Below, in pieces: positions 6,273 through 13,172 of a stretch of DNA of 15,430 nt. This DNA comes from FEN-1297 sp046704255 (GTDB lineage Bacteria; Bacteroidota; Ignavibacteria; Ignavibacteriales; Ignavibacteriaceae): assembly GCA_046704255.1 (NCBI GenBank), contig JBJKSH010000030.1, positions 1 to 15,430 of the forward strand, written 5' to 3'. The stretch's first letter is position 1; the number at the start of each line of letters is the position of its first letter. Position numbers and translations under genes: made by a program. Below the pieces are notes generated by a model. The model was not told the DNA's origin. It made no database searches and saw nothing but the letters and a program-made list of their open reading frames with translations.

Positions 6273-7169
6273 ATGAAAATGAATTTAACCAAACTTTTCT
6301 TTAATAGTGAAAATTTTATAAATGATTTACAAAGCAAAATTTGCAGTGAATTGGAAAAATGCGACACAGTTAAATTCCGGGAAGATATCTGGAAGAGAAC
6401 CGGAGGAGGTGGAGGTAAATCCAAAATAATTCAGAACGGAAAGATATTTGAAAAAGGCGGTGTTAATGTTTCTTCTGTTTACGGCGAATTACCGGCCGCC
6501 GCCGCCGGGCATCTAAAAGTTAAAAAAGAAAATTTTGCCGCCTGCGGAATATCAATCGTTATTCATCCGTATTCACCAAAGGTTCCGGTTATTCACATGA
6601 ACCTTAGATACTTTGAAATGCAAAGCGGCAAATGCTGGTTCGGCGGAGGAATTGACCTGACTCCTTTTTTCCCCATAACCGGGGATTTTATTTATTTCCA
6701 TTCGGTTATGAAAGAAGCTTGTGATAGTATTATTCCTGATTCGTACAAAATTTTTAAAAAACAATGTGATGAGTATTTTACAGTTAAACATCGTAAAGAA
6801 ATGCGCGGTATAGGCGGGATATTTTTCGATTACCTGGATGGAAAAAATACAGAACATTTTTCCTTAATAAAATCCGTAGGCAATTCTTTTCTTAAAGCAT
6901 ACATACCAATTATAGAAAAACGTAAAGAGGAAAATTTTTCCGAAGAAGACAAACAATTTCAACTATATAGAAGAGGGAGATATGTAGAATTTAATCTTAT
7001 ATACGACAGAGGAACTTTGTTCGGATTAAAAACAGGCGGAAGAATTGAATCAATTTTAATGTCGCTTCCTCCGGTTGTAAACTTTCCGTATAATTTTCGG
7101 CCCAAAAAAGGAACTCCGTATTTTGAAATGCAAAAATATTATCATCCGGTTGATTGGCTGGCATTGTAG
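6273..7169 (+). CDS. hemF: Oxygen-dependent coproporphyrinogen III oxidase
   Basis: The enzyme uses O2 to decarboxylate two propionates of coproporphyrinogen III to vinyl groups, giving protoporphyrinogen IX in heme synthesis. From the ATG at 6273 the protein has 298 residues, matching the usual length of about 300. Motifs in order are RTGGGGGKSK near residue 40-49, WFGGGIDLTPFF at about 122, the family signature KHRKEMRGIGGIFFD at about 171-185, and GTLFGLKTGGRIES at about 247-260. An upstream in-frame TTG at 6219 lies inside the hexamer repeat and would add a non-conserved hydrophobic tail, so I reject it. AGGA about 11 bases before the chosen ATG is a plausible ribosome binding site. The enzyme implies oxygen-using heme synthesis. 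Confidence 0.96.
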   Translation: MKMNLTKLFFNSENFINDLQSKICSELEKCDTVKFREDIWKRTGGGGGKSKIIQNGKIFEKGGVNVSSVYGELPAAAAGHLKVKKENFAACGISIVIHPYSPKVPVIHMNLRYFEMQSGKCWFGGGIDLTPFFPITGDFIYFHSVMKEACDSIIPDSYKIFKKQCDEYFTVKHRKEMRGIGGIFFDYLDGKNTEHFSLIKSVGNSFLKAYIPIIEKRKEENFSEEDKQFQLYRRGRYVEFNLIYDRGTLFGLKTGGRIESILMSLPPVVNFPYNFRPKKGTPYFEMQKYYHPVDWLAL

Positions 7170-7224
7170 AGAGAATTTACTTTTTATACCAATTTCCTTC
7201 CTTTTTATTGCGTCATTAATTCCA

Positions 7225-7232
7225 TATATTTG
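7225..7232 (+). promoter_or_regulatory. Putative -7 promoter element of the helicase gene
   Basis: TATATTTG matches TAnnTTTG of Bacteroidota promoters and lies 39 bases before the helicase start codon. The -33 region is only a T-rich stretch (7202-7205), so support is partial. Confidence 0.35.
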
Positions 7233-7271
7233 CAAACTAAAATTTGAAACACAATCACAAATCAAAACAGT

Positions 7272-9455
7272 ATGATCAATTTAAAAACACTAAACAATGA
7301 ACAAAAAGACGCAGTAGAATATGATAACGGTCCGGAAATGGTGGTTGCGGGTGCCGGATCAGGAAAAACCAGGGTACTAACTTATAAAGTTGCATACCTG
7401 ATAGATGCCGGTTACCAACCGGATACCATTTTAGCATTAACCTTTACAAACAAAGCAGCCAACGAAATGAAATCCAGGATTAAGGAACTAGTTGGTAATA
7501 AGGCAGACGGCATTTGGATGGGGACTTTTCATTCCATATTTGCCCGTATTCTTAGGGTTGAAGCAAAGCAGTTAAATTATAAAAGCAATTTTTCTATTTA
7601 CGATACGGAAGATTCACTTTCCCTGGTGTCTAATATTTTTTCAAATTTTGAAATAGACATTGAAGGCCTTACTCCTAATTCCGTCCGCCATAAAATAAGT
7701 AATTTGAAAAATCACATGATTATGCCGGGAGAATATAGAAAACATCATGTAAAATCTTCTATAGAAGAAAAAATTGCGGATATATATGATGAATACCAAA
7801 AAAGATTATTCGAAAATAATGCAATGGATTTTGATGATCTTTTGCTAAAACCGATTGATCTTTTTAATGAAAATTCCAAAATTCTTCAAAAGTTTAAAAA
7901 GAAATTTGCCTACATTCTTGTTGATGAATTTCAGGACACTAATAAAGCACAATACGAGCTGTTAAAACTTCTTATTCCAAAAGACGGTAAAATTTGCGTG
8001 GTAGGAGACGATGCGCAGAGTATTTACAGCTGGCGCGGCGCAAACCTTGCTAATATGCTTAACTTTGAAAAAGATTTTACAAAGCATAAAGTTTTTAAAC
8101 TTGAACAGAATTACAGATCTACAAAAAATATTTTAAATGCTGCGGATTCCGTTATTAAGAACAATAAAGATCAAATAGTTAAAACACTTTGGACGGAGAA
8201 TAACGACGGCGACCAGCTTGTTTTAATAAAATGTGCGGATGAAAAGGATGAGGCTTTTCAAATTGCAAAATTTATTAAGCAGGAAATTTCCAAAAAGAAA
8301 TTATCTTTGAAAGATTTTGCCGTATTGTACAGGACAAATGCGCAATCAAGAGCACTTGAAGACATTTTTAGAAGAGAAAAAATTCCTTACACAATAATAG
8401 GGGGAATTGAATTCTATAAAAGGAAAGAGGTTAAAGATATTGTTGCATATCTAAGGGTATTATCCAACCAGAACGATGAGGAAAGCCTTCTTAGAATAAT
8501 GAACTTTCCTCAAAGAGGCATTGGCAGTACAACTATTAAAAGGATGATAGGCTTTGCACGTAAATTAGACCTTACCTTGTTCGATACTATGTCAAGGGTG
8601 TTTGAAGTAATAGATATCAAGGAAAGAATTCAGAAGAATGTTAAAGCGTTCAAAATTCTGTTGGATAAATATATTGAATTGAAGGAGCAGCTTTCCGTTG
8701 GTGAACTTTCTCGTGCACTTGTTGATGAATTGGGAGTGCTGAGAATTTTTAAAGAAGAAAACACGCAAGAGTCCATAGCAAGATGGGAAAATATAAACGA
8801 GCTGCTTTCTGCTTTAAGTGAATTTTCATCATCTAATAAAGATGCAAAACTGGAAGATTTTCTGGAAGATGTTTCTCTTATGTCCGATGTTGACTCGTTT
8901 AATGAAGAGAAAAATGCAGTAACATTTTTAACCGTGCACAGTGCCAAGGGATTGGAGTTCCCCGTAGTATTTATTTCAGGCTGCGAAGAAGATATATTCC
9001 CCCTGTCCAATAAGTTTAGCAGTGATGCTACTCTGGAAGAAGAAAGACGGTTATTTTATGTTGCAGTTACACGTGCCGAGAAAAAAGTATTTATTTCCCA
9101 TGCGCGGTCGCGCTACCGTTTTGGAGAGGTTGCTTACCAAAGCCGTTCCAGGTTTATTGATGAATTAAACCCCAAAACTTATGTGGAAGTTAACGGTGGT
9201 ATAGGCAGAAAGTCTTCCGCACGTAAATCTAAAAAAGAGATGTACTATGAATATTTTGAAAGTGTGGAGTACGAAGACTTTAACCAAGATAACAAGACAC
9301 TGCGCCCCGGCAGCAGGGTAATGCACGAAAAGTTCGGGCTTGGCAAGGTTACTGTTGTAGAAGGCGCCGGCGATAAGCAGAAAGCTACGGTTGTATTTGA
9401 AGGAAATAATGTTAAACAATTGATGCTTAAGTTTGCCAGGCTTAAGGTGCTGTAG
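7272..9455 (+). CDS. uvrD: UvrD/PcrA-type superfamily 1A ATP-dependent DNA helicase
   Basis: This 3'-to-5' helicase likely acts in nucleotide excision repair, mismatch repair and removal of stalled RNA polymerase or RecA. The 727-residue length is that of PcrA/UvrD. The SF1A motifs appear in order: Q motif LNNEQKDAV (7-15), Walker A GAGSGKT (27-33), Ia ALTFTNKAANEM (55-66), Walker B VDEFQDT (217-223), motif III VVGDDAQSIYSWRGA (243-257), motif IV QNYRST (279-284), motif V TVHSAKGLEF (about 554-563) and motif VI RRLFYVAVTRAE (about 592-603). The last 50 residues (GSRVMHEKFGLGKV onward) form the Tudor-like domain that binds RNA polymerase in PcrA. No Shine-Dalgarno sequence is visible. Gene context does not decide between the UvrD and PcrA names. 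Confidence 0.95.
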   Translation: MINLKTLNNEQKDAVEYDNGPEMVVAGAGSGKTRVLTYKVAYLIDAGYQPDTILALTFTNKAANEMKSRIKELVGNKADGIWMGTFHSIFARILRVEAKQLNYKSNFSIYDTEDSLSLVSNIFSNFEIDIEGLTPNSVRHKISNLKNHMIMPGEYRKHHVKSSIEEKIADIYDEYQKRLFENNAMDFDDLLLKPIDLFNENSKILQKFKKKFAYILVDEFQDTNKAQYELLKLLIPKDGKICVVGDDAQSIYSWRGANLANMLNFEKDFTKHKVFKLEQNYRSTKNILNAADSVIKNNKDQIVKTLWTENNDGDQLVLIKCADEKDEAFQIAKFIKQEISKKKLSLKDFAVLYRTNAQSRALEDIFRREKIPYTIIGGIEFYKRKEVKDIVAYLRVLSNQNDEESLLRIMNFPQRGIGSTTIKRMIGFARKLDLTLFDTMSRVFEVIDIKERIQKNVKAFKILLDKYIELKEQLSVGELSRALVDELGVLRIFKEENTQESIARWENINELLSALSEFSSSNKDAKLEDFLEDVSLMSDVDSFNEEKNAVTFLTVHSAKGLEFPVVFISGCEEDIFPLSNKFSSDATLEEERRLFYVAVTRAEKKVFISHARSRYRFGEVAYQSRSRFIDELNPKTYVEVNGGIGRKSSARKSKKEMYYEYFESVEYEDFNQDNKTLRPGSRVMHEKFGLGKVTVVEGAGDKQKATVVFEGNNVKQLMLKFARLKVL

Positions 9456-9493
9456 TAATTAATTTGTGTATAGAACTAGAAAATTTATTTCTT

Positions 9494-9501
9494 TATTTTT
9501 G
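9494..9501 (+). promoter_or_regulatory. Putative -7 promoter element of the phosphofructokinase gene
   Basis: TATTTTTG matches TAnnTTTG. A TTTG at 9463-9466 lies upstream, but the 27-bp gap is longer than usual for a -33 element. The leader would be about 110 bases and ends in a strong AAGGAG ribosome binding site (9610-9615) 6 bases before the ATG. Confidence 0.3.
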
Positions 9502-9621
9502 AACAATAAATAATACGGTTTTTTAATCCGGAAAACTTAGTATTATTAATAAATAAGAATTTTTAAGAGTAAAACATAAGTTTCTTAATATTCACGGATA
9601 ATAAAATTAAGGAGTTTAACA

Positions 9622-11010
9622 ATGTCTATAGCACCTAAAAAATTGGCAATATTAGTTGGCGGAGGCCCGGCGCCGGGTATAAACAGTGAAATTGGTGCTG
9701 CTACTATTCGCGCTGCTCTGGAAGGAATTGATGTAATAGGAATTAGAGACGGATTTAAATGGATTATGGAAGGGGAAATTTCGCATGTAAAAGAATTAAC
9801 AATTGAAAATGTAAGCCGAATTCACTTTCGCGGCGGCTCTTATATCGGTATTGCAAGGAATAACCCTACCAAAGATAAAAAGCATCTGGAAAATTCCGTA
9901 ACGTCTTTATTAAGATTGAACGTGGACAAGTTAATAACAATAGGCGGAGACGATACTGCTTTCAGCGCTTTAAAAGTTGATGAAATGGCTTCGGGCAGAA
10001 TTAAAGTAGTTCATGTTCCCAAAACCATTGATAACGACCTGGACCTGCCGCACGGTATACCAACATTCGGTTTTCAAACTGCGCGGCATATAGGTGTTGA
10101 GGTTGTAAAGAATTTAATGGTAGATGCTCAAACTACCTCCCGCTGGTACTTTGTTGTTTCTATGGGTCGCAAAGCGGGTCATCTTGCCCTTGGTATAGGC
10201 AAAGCCACAGGAGCTACCCTTACTTTAATACCGGAAGAATTCCCTTCTCATGAAATTAATTTAAATCATGTTGTTGATATTCTTGTAGGCGCTATTATAA
10301 AACGCTTAAGCTACGGTAGAAAAGACGGTGTTGCAATACTTGCCGAAGGTTTGGTAGAGCATCTAAACCCTGCCGACCTGGAAGCACTTGTTAATATTGA
10401 AAGAGATGCACACGATAATATAAGACTTGCCGAAGTAAACTTCGGAGAAATTCTTAAATATAAAGTTCAGGAAAGATTAAAAGACTACGGTATTAAACCG
10501 ACAATTGTGGCAAAAAATATAGGTTACGAATTAAGATGCGCCGACCCTATTCCTTACGATATGGAATATACACGCGACCTTGGTTTTGCTGCCGCACAAT
10601 TTATTATTACCGGTGGTTCCGGGGCAATGGTTTCAATTCAAAACGGACGTTTTGTACCAATGTACTTTAAGGATATTCTTGACCCTGTTACCAATAAAAC
10701 AAAAGTAAGAATGGTCGATCCTTCTTCCGAATCATTTTATATTGCTAGAAGGTATATGCTTCGATTGAACCAGGCGGATTTTGAAGACCCGCATGAACTG
10801 GCAAAATATGCGGCAACATGCGGAATTTCTCTTGAAGAATTTAAAAGCCAGTTTTTCTACTTAATGGAAAATGATCTGCTTTATAAGAATTTAAAGGAAG
10901 GCAAAATCACTCTGGTTGCTCCTGAAACTAATGATGCTCATAAATCAATCGATTTAACACAACAAGCCTTTACCGAAGTTAAAGGTGAAAACGGAAGTAT
11001 GCTACCGTAA
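9622..11010 (+). CDS. pfp: 6-phosphofructokinase, probably pyrophosphate-dependent
   Basis: The enzyme phosphorylates fructose 6-phosphate to fructose 1,6-bisphosphate. It belongs to the PfkA superfamily but is long (462 residues against about 320 for E. coli PfkA). The phosphoryl-donor loop is GGGPAPGIN (13-21). The donor-specificity positions read GGDDT (108-112) and PKTIDND (133-139). Asp111 and Lys134 replace the two glycines (104 and 124 in E. coli) that allow ATP binding, and this pair is the recognised mark of PPi-dependent enzymes. The catalytic Asp137 and the MGRKAGHLA substrate motif (181-189) are present. A PPi enzyme is normally reversible and can serve glycolysis and gluconeogenesis. 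A strong AAGGAG site sets the start. It converges on the transporter unit across a hairpin terminator. Confidence 0.9.
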   Translation: MSIAPKKLAILVGGGPAPGINSEIGAATIRAALEGIDVIGIRDGFKWIMEGEISHVKELTIENVSRIHFRGGSYIGIARNNPTKDKKHLENSVTSLLRLNVDKLITIGGDDTAFSALKVDEMASGRIKVVHVPKTIDNDLDLPHGIPTFGFQTARHIGVEVVKNLMVDAQTTSRWYFVVSMGRKAGHLALGIGKATGATLTLIPEEFPSHEINLNHVVDILVGAIIKRLSYGRKDGVAILAEGLVEHLNPADLEALVNIERDAHDNIRLAEVNFGEILKYKVQERLKDYGIKPTIVAKNIGYELRCADPIPYDMEYTRDLGFAAAQFIITGGSGAMVSIQNGRFVPMYFKDILDPVTNKTKVRMVDPSSESFYIARRYMLRLNQADFEDPHELAKYAATCGISLEEFKSQFFYLMENDLLYKNLKEGKITLVAPETNDAHKSIDLTQQAFTEVKGENGSMLP

Positions 11011-11034
11011 AATTAATTAAAAGTGGGAAATGTC

Positions 11035-11077
11035 TGAATGGTTGATTAATCTGAATTTACATTCGATCAACCATTCA
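11035..11077. terminator. Bidirectional hairpin terminator between convergent genes
   Basis: A perfect 12-bp stem, TGAATGGTTGAT (11035-11046) with ATCAACCATTCA (11066-11077), lies between the phosphofructokinase stop and the convergent small transporter gene. The 19-base loop can add a short GAAT/ATTC stem. A TATTTTCT stretch follows on the plus strand. The position between convergent genes supports termination in both directions, although the U-tracts are imperfect. Confidence 0.65.
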
Positions 11078-11094
11078 ATATTTTCTACCTGCTT

Positions 11095-11205
11095 CTATTG
11101 CTTTTTCCCGGTATGAAAAACTTTATAAAAACAGTATGTAGTTAAAGTTATAATAACTCCCCATGCCAGTACAAGAAAAACTATACCGCTAGGTTTTAAG
11201 CCCAT
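11095..11205 (-). CDS. Small single-helix partner of the NSS transporter (MetS-like)
   Basis: This 36-residue ORF starts 38 bp after the transporter stop on the same strand. The protein begins MGLKPSGIVFLVLAWG and continues with a hydrophobic run to about residue 25, then ends in a basic tail (FYKVFHTGKKQ). This layout is one transmembrane helix with a cytoplasmic positive tail. It fits the MetS-type small subunits encoded next to methionine/alanine importers of the NSS family. An AAAGGA site about 8 bases before the ATG supports translation. The role would be to assist folding or activity of the transporter. It could be a chance ORF, but position, ribosome binding site and composition argue for a real gene. 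Confidence 0.75.
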   Translation of the reverse strand: MGLKPSGIVFLVLAWGVIITLTTYCFYKVFHTGKKQ

Positions 11206-11243
11206 GTTTATTAATCCTTTCCCAAATATAATGATGAATAAAA

Positions 11244-12803
11244 TTAAACTTTTTCTTCTATTCCATGGTTAGCCCATGCTTTTTTAACCATAAAAATAAT
11301 AACTAAAAATAAAAGAAGCATTAATCCTCTAGAAGCCCAAATATAAGGTGCATCAACAGGAGAAATGTTTTTCAAAAATAAAATAGGAACTGCATCGTTT
11401 ACAAACCACCAGATCATAATAATGAAAAGTACGGCAGGCGTAACAAATTTCATTATGTAAAAAAAGAACCTTGGTATTTTTATATCTCCGCCCCGGTTCA
11501 TTTCGTCCCAGGCTTTGTCTGCACCGAATACCCACATAAAAAGTACGGTTTCTACAAGAGCAAAAACAACAAGCCCAAAGGTGCCTGCCCAATAATCCAT
11601 TTCGTCTAAAAAGCCGTGTTTAAGGAATATAATTACAAGCTGAACGGCAGCCAGTACAATGGCAGCCAGTAAGCCCACTGCTTTTTTCCTGCTCATTCCA
11701 AACTCATCTTCTAAAAATGCAATTACAGGCTGACCCATAGCCACAGAGGAAGTTATGCCTGCAAAAAATAAAAGTAAGAACCAAAGAAACCCGAACAATT
11801 GCCCGATAGGTATCTTTTCAAAAATTAAAGGCATAGAAACAAAACCCAAATCGAAAGCACCGCCTTTGGCAAATGCCTGAGTGGCGTTTAATCCGAAAAA
11901 TGCTACTGCAACAGGAATAGCAATTGAACCGCCGAGTATAACTTCTGCAAATTCATTTGTTGCGGCAGTAGTTAATCCCGATAATGCAATGTCATCTTTA
12001 GGTTTTAAATAACTTGCATACGCATGGATAGTTCCCATTCCTACGGAAAGGGTAAAGAATATTTGCCCTGCCGCAGCTAGCCATATTTTAGGATCACCTA
12101 ACATTGAAAATTTTGGGTTCCATATAAATCCGAATCCGTTTGCTACAGAGTTTGCCGGAATATTTGGATTTGGAGTACCAAGTGTTAAAACCCTGACTGC
12201 AAGTACAGCCGCAAAAACTAGTAATAGCGGCATTGCAATCTTTGCAAGTTTTTCTATTCCCTTGGAAATACCTCTATATAAAATCCAAAAATTAAGAGCA
12301 AAAGTAATCAGCATAAAAATATATGCCGGAAGTATAGTAGGGAAGTGTGTGCTTGCCATTCTTCCCTGGTAACTATACAAAAAACTTTTCATTGCCTGAA
12401 AGCTTGTTTCATCAAAGTATTGTTTTCCTAAAGAAAAAACACTAAAGCCTAAACTCCAGGACTCAACATAAGTATAATATATTAGAATAGTTAATGAAAT
12501 AAAGAGACCCAGCGCACCAAAATACTTTGCAAGTTTGTTTTTCCATATAACATCGAACATGCCGGGTGCACTGCCATGCTTATATTTACCTCCGTGTCTT
12601 CCTATGCCCCATTCAATCCACATTAGCGGAATACCAAGTAATAAGAAAAATATAAAGTAAGGAATCATAAAAGCACCGCCGCCGTTTTGAGCGGCTTGTA
12701 CGGGGAATCTAAGAAAGTTTCCCAAACCAACTGCATTGCCTGCAACAGCAAGAATTAAGCCTATTTTACTTGCCCATTGTTCTCTCTCTCCGTTTTGCGG
12801 CAT
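11244..12803 (-). CDS. LeuT-like sodium-dependent amino acid symporter (NSS family)
   Basis: This inner-membrane Na+-coupled importer of the neurotransmitter:sodium symporter family has 519 residues and about 12 hydrophobic helices. Recalled against Aquifex LeuT, the similarity is high throughout, for example AGNAVGLGNFLRFPVQAA in helix 1 and GQIFFTLS in helix 6. The sodium-site residues align: Ala24, Asn29, Thr251 and Asn283 for Na1, and Ala348, Thr351 and Ser352 for Na2. Tyr110 (LeuT Tyr108) is kept, but LeuT Val104, Phe259 and Ile359 are Ile106, Met256 and Met356, so the substrate may not be leucine. The adjacent small subunit hints at methionine or alanine. A GGGAGG ribosome binding site lies 4 bases before the ATG. 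The gene opens the unit with the small partner. Confidence 0.93.
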   Translation of the reverse strand: MPQNGEREQWASKIGLILAVAGNAVGLGNFLRFPVQAAQNGGGAFMIPYFIFFLLLGIPLMWIEWGIGRHGGKYKHGSAPGMFDVIWKNKLAKYFGALGLFISLTILIYYTYVESWSLGFSVFSLGKQYFDETSFQAMKSFLYSYQGRMASTHFPTILPAYIFMLITFALNFWILYRGISKGIEKLAKIAMPLLLVFAAVLAVRVLTLGTPNPNIPANSVANGFGFIWNPKFSMLGDPKIWLAAAGQIFFTLSVGMGTIHAYASYLKPKDDIALSGLTTAATNEFAEVILGGSIAIPVAVAFFGLNATQAFAKGGAFDLGFVSMPLIFEKIPIGQLFGFLWFLLLFFAGITSSVAMGQPVIAFLEDEFGMSRKKAVGLLAAIVLAAVQLVIIFLKHGFLDEMDYWAGTFGLVVFALVETVLFMWVFGADKAWDEMNRGGDIKIPRFFFYIMKFVTPAVLFIIMIWWFVNDAVPILFLKNISPVDAPYIWASRGLMLLLFLVIIFMVKKAWANHGIEEKV

Positions 12804-13172
12804 TAAGCCTCCCTTTTATTATGATGAGAATTTGATATTAAGATTTAAATAATCTTAAAGTTGAATATTAAAACTTTATTGCTTAATATCAACAACTTGT
12901 CTAAAATTTTTGTATTTAATTTTGTCTAATTGATTTTAAAATATATTATTTCTAATTTCTTTCCGTTGATTGGACATTATCTATTCCAAAAAGTATAACA
13001 TCTTTTGAATTAGCATGCTGCTTCACTTTTAGTCGGACAATTATTCCTTTTATCGTATTTAAGTGCTTTGTATGGAATTTTGATTTTAAGGAAGAATATT
13101 TCTCACTAGGTTCGCTAAAGGTTTGAAGCTATTATTGTTCATATTGAATTTTTTATAACAATTTATTTGGGA
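12804..13172. other. Divergent intergenic region with leader hairpins
   Basis: This is the 369-bp region between the minus-strand transporter gene and the plus-strand ligase gene. An 11-bp perfect inverted repeat, TTGATATTAAG (12832-12842) with CTTAATATCAA (12882-12892), shares its left arm with a competing 8-bp hairpin, TTAAGATT (12838-12845) with AATCTTAA (12851-12858). Both lie in the transporter leader, 29-89 bases before its start codon. The rest is AT-rich. I found no ORF and no exact TAnnTTTG promoter box toward either gene. Confidence 0.5.

Noticed and set aside
6107..6424. Minus-strand ORF across the hexamer repeat and the hemF start
   Set aside because: It is low-complexity, driven by repeat and AT-rich sequence, and overlaps the conserved start of hemF.
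13167..13172. TTG start for the ligase gene
   Set aside because: ATG codons follow at once at 13173 and 13176, and there is no ribosome binding site favouring TTG.
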